Shown here piece by piece: positions 16,184 through 24,242 of a stretch of DNA of 64,000 bases. The DNA comes from Chloroflexota bacterium (GTDB lineage: Bacteria > Chloroflexota > Anaerolineae > CG2-30-64-16): positions 1 to 64,000 of the forward strand of contig JAPLHB010000135.1 in NCBI GenBank assembly GCA_026389845.1, in the 5' to 3' direction. The notes below the pieces were generated by a model that ran no database searches, was not told where the DNA came from, and saw nothing but the letters and a program-made list of their open reading frames with translations. Made by a program: the position numbers and the translations under genes. Within the stretch, counting starts at the first letter, position 1, and the number at the start of each line of letters is the position of its first letter.

Positions 16184-17035
16184 ATGGTAGTAACGACTTC
16201 AGTCGTTCCCGTCGCTCCGCCCTCGCCTGCTCCGGCGCCCGCGTTCGATACGGCCGCGGTGCGCGAGCTGCTGATGGCCGCGTTCAGCGACGAGGAGTTC
16301 ACAACCTTCTGCTACGACTGCTTCCGGCCCGCCTACGACGCGTTCTCGATCGAAATGAGCAGGCGGCGGAAGACGCAAATCCTGGTGGAGCACTGCGAGC
16401 GCCAGGGCCGGATGGAAGAATTACTGGCAAAGATCAAGCGGGCCAACCCGTACCAGTACGGGCAGTTAAAGAATCGGCTGCGCAATGGGGATCCACCGCC
16501 CAACCCTAAGCCAAGCCCGGAGCCGCCACCTAACCCCTTCGCGGGCGCAACCACTGTCAAAGACCCGACACCCGCGTTCGACGCGGCCACGGAGCGCGAG
16601 TTGCCAATGACCGCTTTCATAGAGGCGGATCGAAAGGCCAGATTTGATAAAAAGAAGGTAGAACCGCCACAGGAGCCACCCAAACCGCCAAAGGGGCCAA
16701 TCATTGACGGGCCGATTATTGATGGCCCGATTATCACTGAACCGCCAGAGGAAGAGGAAGAACCAGAAGAAGAATCGGAAGAAACTCCTGAACCGCTGAT
16801 AATTGAACCTCCTGTTATTCCGGTTGTTGAAACGCCGAAGAAAGAGGAAGAACCTAAAAAAGAACCAGTTAACTGGAGAGGTTTGTCGGTCATTCTGATA
16901 GCCGCAGGTGCCATTATCGGTCTGCTGGCACTCTTAGTACCAACTACTTCGTCAATCAATTCTTCCGCTGAGCTTGTTGCTTCTATTATTATTTTCCTGT
17001 TGGGGGTAACTTTACTGCTCAAACATCCGATTTGA
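16184..17035 (+). CDS. Membrane-anchored effector-associated-domain (death-like) protein
   Basis: 283 aa. Residues about 18-95 form an effector-associated domain (EAD-like): AVRELLMAAFSDEEFTTFCY, then RRRKTQILVEHCERQGRMEE and ANPYQYGQL. EADs are small death-like adaptors that recruit effectors in predicted bacterial conflict systems. A Pro-rich linker follows, then a partial second copy of the EAD start (PAFDAATERELPMTAFIEAD, about 128-147), an acidic/Pro linker with repeated GPIIDGPII, and two C-terminal membrane helices. No enzymatic domain is present. The second half is richer in A/T than its surroundings, suggesting transfer. CGGAGG precedes ATG 16184. Confidence 0.75.
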   Translation: MVVTTSVVPVAPPSPAPAPAFDTAAVRELLMAAFSDEEFTTFCYDCFRPAYDAFSIEMSRRRKTQILVEHCERQGRMEELLAKIKRANPYQYGQLKNRLRNGDPPPNPKPSPEPPPNPFAGATTVKDPTPAFDAATERELPMTAFIEADRKARFDKKKVEPPQEPPKPPKGPIIDGPIIDGPIITEPPEEEEEPEEESEETPEPLIIEPPVIPVVETPKKEEEPKKEPVNWRGLSVILIAAGAIIGLLALLVPTTSSINSSAELVASIIIFLLGVTLLLKHPI

Positions 17036-17059
17036 CACCCCCCTAAAGTTGTGTAGAAT
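17032..17059 (+). promoter_or_regulatory. Strong sigma70-type promoter of the candidate small RNA
   Basis: TTGACA (17032-17037), a 16-nt spacer and TAGAAT (17054-17059). The -35 overlaps the stop codon of the EAD gene. Transcription should start near 17066 and would run into the terminator at 17209-17250. Confidence 0.75.
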
Positions 17060-17147
17060 GTGTCCAACAGACAGGTTCGAACAGGGTAAAGTCTCTTGGT
17101 TGTAATCAGCCGTCTTACCCCGAAAACCCGATTTGGGGGCTAACAGT

Positions 17148-17189
17148 CTCTTAATCAGAGGGTTCAGGGTTCGAGTCCCTGGCGACTCA
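17148..17189 (+). pseudogene. tRNA-Lys(CTT) 3' half
   Basis: CTCTTAA matches the tRNA-Lys(CTT) anticodon loop. TCAGA would be the 3' side of the anticodon stem. CAGGG-TTCGAGT-CCCTG is a perfect T-arm, and GCGACTC-A would be the 3' acceptor strand plus discriminator. The D-arm and 5' acceptor strand (expected GAGTCGC) are absent upstream, and ACAGT cannot pair with TCAGA. This is a classic integration-site remnant (attR-like). The intact tRNA is not in the window. Confidence 0.75.
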
Positions 17190-17208
17190 TACGAAATACA
17201 GGCAACAG

Positions 17209-17250
17209 AGGGCCGCAGCCCCCGTATTTAGTGGGTCTGCGGCCCTTTTG
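17209..17250 (+). terminator. Rho-independent terminator
   Basis: AGGGCCGCAG (17209-17218) pairs with CTGCGGCCCT (17237-17246), extended inward by CCCC/GGGT-type pairs and followed by a T-run (TTTT, 17246-17249). A strong terminator 20 bp after the tRNA-like sequence, as usual for tRNA genes. Confidence 0.9.
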
Positions 17251-17287
17251 TCTTGTCCACTGGCTGGCACGTACAGAAAACCCGCCC

Positions 17288-19228
17288 CTACGGATTCCCC
17301 CCATCCACCACCCGGTACACGACTCCGTTGGTAGTGTCCGCCAAATACACCTCCCCGGCCTCATCCTCGCCGAACGTCGTCACGTTGAACTGGGCGCGGG
17401 CGAGTTGGCTCACGCGCCACGCGCCGCCATCATGGCGCAGACCCCAAATTCGGCCGCTGCAATAGTCGGCGTAGAGGTACATCCCTCGCATCCGGGCGAA
17501 CGCGGCGCCGCGGTAGACCGTCCCGCCGGTGATCGAGCAGCCCAGGCCGTGGTCATACTCGACAATCGGCAGCGTCAGGTTGACCGGGGCGCAGTCGGCG
17601 GGGTTGTAGCAGTGGGCGCCTTCCATGATCCGCCAGCCGTAGTTTTGCCCGCCGCGACCGGCCGCGGGTTGGTAATCCACTTCCTCGTACTTGTCCTGCC
17701 CCACGTCGCCGATGTAGAGGTCGCCGGTCGCCCGGTCGAAGGCGAAGCGCCAGGGGTTGCGCAGACCCATCGCCCAGATTTCCCCGCGGTAGGGGGCCGT
17801 TTGGGTGAAGGGGTTCGTGGCGGGGATGGTGTAGGTGATCGGGCTGCCGGTCTCCACGTCAATCCGCAGCAGCTTGCCGAGCAACTCAGCCGGGTTCTGC
17901 GCCCGGTTGCCGGGGTCGCCGGCCGAGCCACCGTCGCCCATGCCGACGTATAGGTAGCCGTCGTTTGGCCCAAACGCGATCTGCCCGCCGTTGTGGTTGC
18001 TGTAGGGTTGAGCCACGGTCAGCACGATCTCTTCGCTGGCCGGATCGGCCACGTTCGAGTCGGTGGTCAGGCGGAAGCGGGCGATGACGGTGGCGCCGGC
18101 CAGGTCGGTGTAATTCACGTAGAAGTAGCGTTTGGCCGTGTAGCCGGGCGGGAACGCCACGCTGAGCAAGCCCTGCTCGCCGCAACAGCTCACCCGGCCG
18201 CTGATGTCCAGGAAAGGCGTGGCGCGCAGGACACCGTCTTCAACAATGCGGATGCGGCCACCCTGCTCCACAACGAACAGCCGGCCGCTGTTATCGCCGG
18301 CGTGGGTCACGTGAACGGGCTGGGCGAGGCCGCTCGCCACCGGCGTCAGGGCCAATTGGGGCCAGTCAGACGGCGTCGGAGAACTCGTCGGCGTCGCCGT
18401 CGGGGAGGCGGTTGCGCTGGGCGTCGGGGTCGGCGTCGCCGTGGGCGCAAGGGTCGCCGTCTCGGTCGCGGTGGCAGATGGGGGCGGGGTGACGGTCGAG
18501 GTAGCGGTCGCCGTCTCCACCGGAGTCGGGGGGAGGGTCGCGGTCGGCGTCGCGGTCTCCGTCGGGGTGGCGGTTACGCTCGCGGTCGGCGTTGCCGTGG
18601 GCGCGGGCGTCTCGGTTGGCGTCGGGGCGGGCAGAGGGGCGACCGTCCACCGCCACACCAGGCCATAGCTCGTGTGGATCTTCCAGGTCGGGCGCTCGAT
18701 GCTGCCCATCCCCATGCCGCTGACCGCATCGGCCGGCGCGCCATCGGCTGGCGCGGTGCGGTAGAAGGGGGCCACTTCCCACATGGGGAAGTTGGCCGCG
18801 TACGGTTCGCCCGGCTTCGCTTCGGTGGTGGCCGTGCCAAGCTCGGTCAGGCCGTCCAGCGTGGTCACCCGGAAGAGCACGCCCGTCTGCCGGACGCCGT
18901 TGCTGTCCAGCGTATCCATCAAGATGTGATGCTGCCCTGCGAACGGCGGCTCGTTCTCGGCGTACCAGACCGCCCACACCAGTTGCCAGTAACCCTGGCC
19001 GGGCATCATCTGGGCGGGGATGAGAAACGCGCCGCGTTGAGTCAGCCGGGGATCCCAATACGGAGTGGGACTGGGAGTGGGTGTGGGCCACACGCCGCCG
19101 AGCGCCAGGGGTACGTAGACACGGCCGGGGCCGGATGGAGCTTGCGGGGCGTGCGCAGACGACAGGGCGAGCGCCGGCAGCACGCCGAGAATCAGGAGCG
19201 CCAGGGCGAACCAAGCTATGCGTCGCAT
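17288..19228 (-). CDS. Secreted PQQ-dependent sugar dehydrogenase-type beta-propeller
   Basis: 646 aa. A signal peptide (residues 1-27, WFALALLILGVLPALALSSA) is followed by an N-terminal module (about 60-190; GYWQLVWAVWYAE, HHILMDTLD, NFPMWE), a Thr/Pro/Ala linker of about 90 residues, and the glucose/sorbosone dehydrogenase propeller (about 295-640). The propeller has the family features LFVVEQGGRIRIVEDG, SCCGEQGLLSVAF, NHNGGQIAFGPDGYLY-like, and MGLRNPWRFAFD. It oxidises sugars or aldoses outside the cell using PQQ. The N-terminal module resembles the protein at 26154. Single gene, convergent with the small RNA. Confidence 0.9.
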   Translation of the reverse strand: MRRIAWFALALLILGVLPALALSSAHAPQAPSGPGRVYVPLALGGVWPTPTPSPTPYWDPRLTQRGAFLIPAQMMPGQGYWQLVWAVWYAENEPPFAGQHHILMDTLDSNGVRQTGVLFRVTTLDGLTELGTATTEAKPGEPYAANFPMWEVAPFYRTAPADGAPADAVSGMGMGSIERPTWKIHTSYGLVWRWTVAPLPAPTPTETPAPTATPTASVTATPTETATPTATLPPTPVETATATSTVTPPPSATATETATLAPTATPTPTPSATASPTATPTSSPTPSDWPQLALTPVASGLAQPVHVTHAGDNSGRLFVVEQGGRIRIVEDGVLRATPFLDISGRVSCCGEQGLLSVAFPPGYTAKRYFYVNYTDLAGATVIARFRLTTDSNVADPASEEIVLTVAQPYSNHNGGQIAFGPNDGYLYVGMGDGGSAGDPGNRAQNPAELLGKLLRIDVETGSPITYTIPATNPFTQTAPYRGEIWAMGLRNPWRFAFDRATGDLYIGDVGQDKYEEVDYQPAAGRGGQNYGWRIMEGAHCYNPADCAPVNLTLPIVEYDHGLGCSITGGTVYRGAAFARMRGMYLYADYCSGRIWGLRHDGGAWRVSQLARAQFNVTTFGEDEAGEVYLADTTNGVVYRVVDGGNP

Positions 19229-19323
19229 TGTGACCTCCGAGGGGACGCCACGGCAGAGGAGAATCCTCGTAGCAACGACTTCATCTGTTTCAAACCTGTC
19301 GGGGGCAGGCGCTGGACCTGTCC

Positions 19324-20097
19324 CTAACCGATCGGCTTATCGAGCACTTGTTCCCAGGCATCGAGCAGAGCCGGCAACTCATCAATCGTCTCAATGCGTG
19401 CGTCGGGCAGAATCTCGGGATCTTCTTCTTCCCGGAACGGTGAGACGACCAGGACAGCCTTCATGCCGATCTTCTGCGGCCCGGCGACGTCCACCGCCAG
19501 CTTGTCGCCGACGAAGACCGCCTCGGCCGGGGCCACGTCGAGCTTGTCCAGCGCGTACCGGTAGATGGTGGGGTGCGGCTTGACCATGCCGAAGACGCAC
19601 GAGTAGACGCGCACCGGCAGGTATTGCAGCAGGTCGAAGCGCGCCAAGTCGGCGTCGTGCAGGGCCGGCGTCCAGAAGGTGTTGGACACCAGGCCCAGGC
19701 CGCGGCCCTGGCTGGTCAATCGCTCCAGCACCGCGGGCGCGTGCCCTGCCACCGGCTGGACGATCGCGGATACGGCCGCGTAATAGGCGGCCAGCCCGGC
19801 ATCCCACGCCTGCGGCGCCAGCGTGACGCCGATGGCCTCCAATCCTTCCCGGATGATCAGCTCGGCCGTATTCGCGTAATGGGTGCGCTTGGCGCGGGCC
19901 TCCATTGCGGCGCCCATCCGGCCCACCGCGCGGATCGCCAGCTCCGGGTCCGGCACCTTGCCGCCGTTCTTGACCGCCGCCTCGATCAGGGCGCGCATCG
20001 CCCTGGCGTTGACTCGGTCCATTGAAAGCTCAGGCGGCTGGTCGTAATGGAGCAGTGTGCCGCCGAGATCGAATAGGACGACTTGGATGGCTGGCAT
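19324..20097 (-). CDS. HAD-superfamily hydrolase
   Basis: 257 aa from ATG 20097. Motif I VVLFDLGGTLLHYD has the two HAD aspartate positions modified: D-L-G-G, with Gly in place of the usual second Asp, as in some YjjG/N-acylneuraminate phosphatase relatives. Motif II is LGLVSNT, the lysine is in GMVKPHPTIY, and motif IV is AVFVGDKLAVDVAGPQKIGM. It is probably a phosphatase of small metabolites; the altered motif I makes activity less certain. Upstream codons in frame derive from a heptamer repeat and were excluded from the gene. Confidence 0.88.
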   Translation of the reverse strand: MPAIQVVLFDLGGTLLHYDQPPELSMDRVNARAMRALIEAAVKNGGKVPDPELAIRAVGRMGAAMEARAKRTHYANTAELIIREGLEAIGVTLAPQAWDAGLAAYYAAVSAIVQPVAGHAPAVLERLTSQGRGLGLVSNTFWTPALHDADLARFDLLQYLPVRVYSCVFGMVKPHPTIYRYALDKLDVAPAEAVFVGDKLAVDVAGPQKIGMKAVLVVSPFREEEDPEILPDARIETIDELPALLDAWEQVLDKPIG

Positions 20098-20103
20098 GGG
20101 AAA

Positions 20104-20160
20104 CCTCGAAACTGGAAGCTGGAAACTGGATACCCGATATTCGATATTCTGTAGTGCGTT
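20104..20160. repeat. Heptanucleotide repeat, single-armed (GGAAACT family)
   Basis: GAAACTGGAAGCTGGAAACT (20107-20126) then degenerate GGATACC and CGATATT units. Lies just upstream of the HAD hydrolase start. The opposite arm is missing or decayed. Confidence 0.7.
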
Positions 20161-20182
20161 TTGCATGCGCGACTATTACTCG

Positions 20183-20740
20183 TTATTCCGAACCACCCCC
20201 TGCCGCCCCCGGCTCTAAATACGTCTTGATCTTCCGCAGATTGAGGGCGAGGGATTCGGCAGTGTCCACGATCAGACGGCGGTCGGTGAGTTGCTCAAAC
20301 CGGCCCCGATCGCGCTGGAACGCGCTCCAGTCACGCGTCCGATGGTCGGGCAGATCTTCGCTGCGGTGCTCGATCCGCTGGCGCAGCAACCTTTCATCGG
20401 TGCAGATGCACTCGATGAGCCGCAGACTGACCTTGAGCGAACGTGCTAACTGCTTCACCTTGTCGCGAAAGGCCTGATAAGCCGCGGGGCTGTCGAGCAC
20501 CACCGGCAGACCCAGGGTCAGGTTGTCGCGGGCCAGGTCAACCAGCAACTCGTAGGAGAGCGGGCCGGCCAACGCCGCGGCCTGGTCGAGCTTCATCTGT
20601 CCGGCCAGCGCCATCACCCGGTCCTTGATGGTGTCTTTATCCAGGTACACCGCCTTGAACTCGCGGGCCACGGCGCGCGCCAGGCTGCTCTTGCCCGTGC
20701 CGGGCAGACCGGCGAAGACGATGAGTTGTGGATCGGGCAT
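20183..20740 (-). CDS. Predicted P-loop kinase (AAA_33/zeta-type)
   Basis: 185 aa from ATG 20740. Walker A is FAGLPGTGKSSLARAVA (about residues 8-24). YLDKDTIKDRVMAL follows, where Asp-Lys-Asp could bind substrate, and a lid-like arginine-rich RIEHRSEDLPDHRTRDW lies near residue 130. It resembles small ATP-dependent kinases that phosphorylate metabolites or antibiotics. No toxin-antitoxin partner is adjacent. Substrate unknown. Confidence 0.85.
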   Translation of the reverse strand: MPDPQLIVFAGLPGTGKSSLARAVAREFKAVYLDKDTIKDRVMALAGQMKLDQAAALAGPLSYELLVDLARDNLTLGLPVVLDSPAAYQAFRDKVKQLARSLKVSLRLIECICTDERLLRQRIEHRSEDLPDHRTRDWSAFQRDRGRFEQLTDRRLIVDTAESLALNLRKIKTYLEPGAAGGGSE

Positions 20741-20753
20741 GGCGGCCTCCGGG

Positions 20754-20866
20754 CGTAAGTACGTGCTGCGTACTGCGTAATTCGTGGTGCGTGGTGCGTA
20801 TTTCGTGGGCGACCCTCTCACGACGGGAAACAGACACGCAATACGCAACACGCAATACGCTTATAA
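20754..20866. repeat. Palindromic heptanucleotide array (CGTACTG / CAATACG)
   Basis: Direct units such as CGTGCTG CGTACTG CGTAATT CGTGGTG CGTGGTG CGTATTT (20762-20805), spacer, then inverted ACGCAAT/ACGCAAC units (20836-20861). The right arm overlaps the last codon of the gene ending at 20861. Confidence 0.85.
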
Positions 20867-21601
20867 GCTGACCCCCATCCTCTCTAATACAATCACAATC
20901 ACTGGCGCCACAAAGATGGCTGGCAGCAGGTTGGCGGCGCGGATGCGTTTGATGTCCAACAGGATGAAGGCGATGCTCAGGATCACCACGCCGCCGGTGG
21001 CGGTCATCTCGATCACCCACGGGGTGGCCGCGGTGACGCCACCGAGCGCCGCGCCGGAGGTCATCGCCAGCAGACTCAACCCACCCTGATATGCGAGCAC
21101 GGCCACCGCGGACAGGATTACCCCGCCGCCGAGCGACGCGGCCAGCGCCATGCCCGCGAAGCCGTCCATCAGCGCCTTGATTGCCAGCAGGGTGTAGTCC
21201 CCCATCAGGCCATCTTGGATGGAGCCGAGCACGGTCATCGGCCCTACGCAGAAGACCAGGCTGGCGGTGATGAAGCCCTGCGCGACCGTCGGTCCGCTGC
21301 CGCCCGCCTGCAGGCCGCTCCCCATGCGCCGCTCGGCCCATCGCCCCAACCGCTCCAGCGCGGCTTCAATCCCCAGGGCTTCGCCCAGGATGCCGCCGAT
21401 CAGCACGCTGAAGAGCGGGATCAGCGGGTTGTGGGTTTTGATCGCCATCGTGACGCCGATCGTCAGGGTCATCAACCCCAGACCCTGGAGCACGGTCTGG
21501 CGCATCTTCTCGGGCAGCCGGTTGCCCAGCAGTGTGCCCGCAGTCCCGCCGACGAGGACGGTGGCGATGTTGATTAAGGTGCCGGTGATGGGAAAAGTCA
21601 T
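20861..21601 (-). CDS. DUF554 family membrane protein
   Basis: 246 aa from ATG 21601. Six to seven hydrophobic segments. It opens with TGTLINIATVLVGGTAGTLLG and has GSIQDGLMGDYTLLAIKALMDGFAGMALAASLGGG in the middle, both characteristic of DUF554 (YdfK-like) proteins. Transport or structural role unknown. Its start overlaps the stop of the lipid kinase gene by 4 bp (ATGA), so the two are translationally coupled. Confidence 0.9.
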   Translation of the reverse strand: MTFPITGTLINIATVLVGGTAGTLLGNRLPEKMRQTVLQGLGLMTLTIGVTMAIKTHNPLIPLFSVLIGGILGEALGIEAALERLGRWAERRMGSGLQAGGSGPTVAQGFITASLVFCVGPMTVLGSIQDGLMGDYTLLAIKALMDGFAGMALAASLGGGVILSAVAVLAYQGGLSLLAMTSGAALGGVTAATPWVIEMTATGGVVILSIAFILLDIKRIRAANLLPAIFVAPVIVIVLERMGVSL

Positions 21602-22551
21602 GGGTTGGTTATCACCTGCAGCCGTTTCGGCAGCACCGTGATCTCGATGCGCTTCGCGTCCTGGCGGAAGATTTCGCCGTCCAGGTGGACAGGCAGGCCG
21701 GCCGGCGTTTCGATGACGATGTGCGACGTGCGGTGCATGGCAACGTATTTCTTCTGCGTGCCGTGCGTGCCCAGCAGGAAGTGCGGCAGCAACCACAGGA
21801 TGATGCCGACGTTCGGGCTGTCGGCCAGCACCAGGTCGAGCAGGCCGTCGTCAAGCTGGGCCTGCGGCGCGATCTTGAATCCGCCGCCGCTCCGTCCGCC
21901 GTTGGCTACCGACGCCAGCAGGATGGGCCGCGTTTCCGTCCCTCCGTTGAAACGCACCGTGGTAAGCACGCCTTTGCTGAAGCGCGGGATGACCCGGAGC
22001 ACCGCGACCAGATAGAGCATCAGCCCGCGCAGCCGGCGGATCTTCTGGCTTTCAATGGCCGTCGCGCCCTCGAAGCCGCCACCCATGTGGTTGTGAAAGA
22101 TCTCGGTCACGCCGCGCTCGTCGGTGATCTGGCCCAGGTCTATGACTCGCCGGCGGTCCTCCAGGATCAGACGGCAGGCGGCCTCGGGATCGTTCTCCGG
22201 CATGCCCAGCCGCCAGGCGAAATCGTTACCGGTGCCGAGCGGAACGATGCCGAGCGTGCCGACGGGAGCGCCAGTGTCCCAGTTGCCCCGCGTCTGCGCT
22301 AAATGCACCAGACCGTTGACGACCTCGTGCGCGGTGCCGTCTCCGCCGACCGCGACGACCACATCCGCGCCGGAGAGGATGGCCTCCTGCGCCAGCCGCC
22401 GCGCGTCGCCGGGGCCGCGCGTCTCGACCAAGTCATACTTGACGCCGGCCCGGCCGAAGACCCGGTCAATGACCGCCTCGGCTCGCGCCCCGTTACCCCG
22501 CCCCGAGGTGGGGTTGGCGATGATCTTGTAAGTTATTTTGGCTATGCCCAC
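21598..22551 (-). CDS. Diacylglycerol kinase-family lipid kinase (YegS/BmrU-like)
   Basis: 317 aa. The N-terminal catalytic domain shows KIIANPTSGRG, the nucleotide loop VVVAVGGDGTAHEVVNGL, and VPLGTGNDFAWRLGMPEND. The C-terminal beta-sandwich domain (about 130-300) includes HMGGGFEGATAI and LDGEIFRQDA. The family phosphorylates lipids such as diacylglycerol, phosphatidylglycerol or sphingoid bases. Cotranscribed with the DUF554 gene. Confidence 0.92.
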   Translation of the reverse strand: MGIAKITYKIIANPTSGRGNGARAEAVIDRVFGRAGVKYDLVETRGPGDARRLAQEAILSGADVVVAVGGDGTAHEVVNGLVHLAQTRGNWDTGAPVGTLGIVPLGTGNDFAWRLGMPENDPEAACRLILEDRRRVIDLGQITDERGVTEIFHNHMGGGFEGATAIESQKIRRLRGLMLYLVAVLRVIPRFSKGVLTTVRFNGGTETRPILLASVANGGRSGGGFKIAPQAQLDDGLLDLVLADSPNVGIILWLLPHFLLGTHGTQKKYVAMHRTSHIVIETPAGLPVHLDGEIFRQDAKRIEITVLPKRLQVITNP

Positions 22552-22775
22552 GTAAATCCATCCGTTCGTACAGGATTGCCGGGGGTAAGCATAACAGAAG
22601 TTGCGTTTTGGGGCAAGCGCGGGAAATGGCAGAAAGGTGTTGGATTTTGGGTATTCCCGTGGAGGTCATGAACCGAAGCAGCCACAGATTACACGGATTT
22701 CACAGGTTCAAGCATCTCAGACAGCTTTCTCCGTGCTAATCCGTGGCCGAGCCAAAGTGGACTACGTAAGTCCTG
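22552..22775. repeat. Intergenic region with palindromic repeat (CCACAGATTACACGGA)
   Basis: The arms are 22682-22697 and 22730-22746 (TCCGTGCTAATCCGTGG), near-perfect complements around a 32-nt centre. It lies upstream of the lipid kinase (minus) and downstream of the C69 gene (minus). The rest of the gap holds nothing I can name. Confidence 0.7.
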
Positions 22776-24149
22776 TTAACCGATCCCCGCCGACCGATTC
22801 TGTTTGGCCCACCGCCTGCGGTAGAGCCAGGGCGCCGGGCGGGCGATCGGCGCGGCGACGGCCCGTCGCGTCCACTCGGCCAGGGCGGTCGCGCTACGGG
22901 TGGCGCACTGGGCGCTGAACGCGGCGCGTTCGGCCGGACTGGCCCCGCGCAGGGTGGCTTCCCCGGCCAGGAAGGAAGCTTCCAGCACGTCCCGGTCGGC
23001 GGCGAAGAGGGGATAGCGCGCGGCGTAGTCGAGGATCACCGCCCGGTGCAGTCGCTCTCCCTGCCACCAGGCCGCGGCAGGGTCATAGCGGCCTTCCGGC
23101 GCGGAGCCGAGATCGGGCAAAGGCGCGTCCAGGTAGAACGGCTTGAACAGGCTCAGGCACGGCGCGCTGGTCCCGGTCAGCCAGAGGGTGGCCGAGCCGT
23201 CGTCGCGCAGGTGCGCTACCAGCGAGCCGGTCGTCTGGCTGCCGCGGATCAGGTCGTCGCCGTAGTGCATGCAGATGCTACCGTTGGAGCTGGCCGCGGG
23301 GGTGAATGGGCGTAGTAGGGGCTGGCCTTGCGCCTGCCCAGGGCGACCGCGAGGGTGCGCCCCTACAGTCGGGCCGTGGCTGCGCAGGAGCGCCATCATG
23401 TCGGCCACGGTGATCTGGCCCGCGCGAGCGCGCAGTCCCGATGTGGTGTGCGGCTGGCGGACGCGGCAGGCGCTGAAGCGCGTGTAGAGGAAATCGGAGT
23501 AGCCGCGGGCGAAGTCGAAGTCGGCCTCGCCGCGGCACCAACCGCGCTGCACGGCATACGAAATCAGGTCGGCCGAAGCCAGGTCGAAATCGCGGCCGAT
23601 GGTCAAGCCGTTGGAGATGGAGCGCACGTCACGGACGCGCTGGGCCGCCCAGTGGCGATCTACCGTCTCCAGCACCCACACCTCGCGGCGGTCGGCGATC
23701 AGGAAGCTGTTGTGGTAAGCGAGCTTGTGCTGATAGCCGCCGTTCCCGCCCTGGCCGTGCGTTTCCAGCAGATTCGTGATGACGTCCAGCGCCGCGCGGG
23801 CGGTGGCGCCCCGTTCCAGCGCCAGCCGCAGCAGATCCATCCCGGTCAGACCGGTCGCCGGAACCTTTACCTTCGAGAAGACCGCCTCATTGCCGATGAC
23901 GACGCCGTGCTCGTTGTCGCCCATCTCCGCGCCCCACATCCAGAACGGCCGTGAGAGCAGCACGGCATAGGTCTCCCGCGCCTGGGGAATCTTGACGTAG
24001 GTGCAACGGAGTTCCGCGCCGGACGGATAGGTCCGGCGCGGGTAGGAGCAGATCGCCTGCGCCTCGTTTGGCTCGCGATCGCTGTTCTTCGCCAGGATCG
24101 TCGAGCCGTCGGCAGTGGCCGCGGGCAGGGCGACGAGGGTATCGCACAT
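22776..24149 (-). CDS. C69-family peptidase (secernin/dipeptidase-like)
   Basis: 457 aa. MCDTLVALPAATADGSTILAKNSDREPNEAQ at the N-terminus is the C69 signature. Cys2 becomes the N-terminal nucleophile after removal of Met1, so this is an Ntn hydrolase. GNEAVFSK, GGNGGYQHKLAYHNSFLIADRREVWVLETV and SICMHYG are further family motifs. Predicted cytosolic dipeptidase. Residues about 261-279 (HPRGRPGQAQGQPLLRP) come from a GC-rich palindromic repeat (23311-23366) that also occurs between genes at 55190-55240. Confidence 0.9.
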   Translation of the reverse strand: MCDTLVALPAATADGSTILAKNSDREPNEAQAICSYPRRTYPSGAELRCTYVKIPQARETYAVLLSRPFWMWGAEMGDNEHGVVIGNEAVFSKVKVPATGLTGMDLLRLALERGATARAALDVITNLLETHGQGGNGGYQHKLAYHNSFLIADRREVWVLETVDRHWAAQRVRDVRSISNGLTIGRDFDLASADLISYAVQRGWCRGEADFDFARGYSDFLYTRFSACRVRQPHTTSGLRARAGQITVADMMALLRSHGPTVGAHPRGRPGQAQGQPLLRPFTPAASSNGSICMHYGDDLIRGSQTTGSLVAHLRDDGSATLWLTGTSAPCLSLFKPFYLDAPLPDLGSAPEGRYDPAAAWWQGERLHRAVILDYAARYPLFAADRDVLEASFLAGEATLRGASPAERAAFSAQCATRSATALAEWTRRAVAAPIARPAPWLYRRRWAKQNRSAGIG

Positions 24150-24152
24150 GGG

Positions 24153-24242
24153 AGGCTCCGTGTTGCGTGTTGCGTGTTAAGTGGGCGTGATAAATGCTGC
24201 GCGTCGAGAACGGAACACGCACCACGCAGCACGTTTCACGCC
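24153..24242. repeat. Palindromic heptanucleotide array (CGTGTTG / CACGCAG)
   Basis: CGTGTTG CGTGTTG CGTGTTA (24160-24180), spacer, then inverted CACGCAC/CACGCAG/CACGCCT units (24216-24248). The array reaches the end of the acyl-CoA ligase gene at 24243, so the last codons lie in repeat sequence. Confidence 0.8.

Larger units (their letters stand above)
17066..17250 (+). ncRNA. Candidate structured small RNA with tRNA-Lys-like 3' end
   Basis: An about 185-nt unit bounded by a near-consensus promoter and a strong terminator, with no convincing ORF. Predicted helices are GGGTAA/TTACCC (about 17079-17120) enclosing GGTTG-taat-CAGCC, then CCCC/GGGG around 17117-17139, then the 3' half of a tRNA-Lys (17148-17189). 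The word AGTCTCTTAATCAG (17145-17158) recurs at 17090-17109 split by GGTTGT. It may be a real regulatory RNA, or a transcript made by insertion of an element into a tRNA gene. Existence as a stable RNA is inferred only. Confidence 0.5.

Noticed and set aside
17066-17189. A complete tRNA gene
   Set aside because: Only the anticodon-loop-to-discriminator half is present. There is no D-arm or 5' acceptor strand, and the anticodon stem cannot pair.
17066-17189. A tmRNA gene
   Set aside because: No tmRNA 5' domain or tag-coding frame is present upstream, although the 3' end is tRNA-like.
20098-20166. An upstream start for the HAD hydrolase
   Set aside because: The extra residues (NIEYRVSSFQLPVSRFP) come from repeat DNA, and the ATG at 20097 begins just before the HAD motif.
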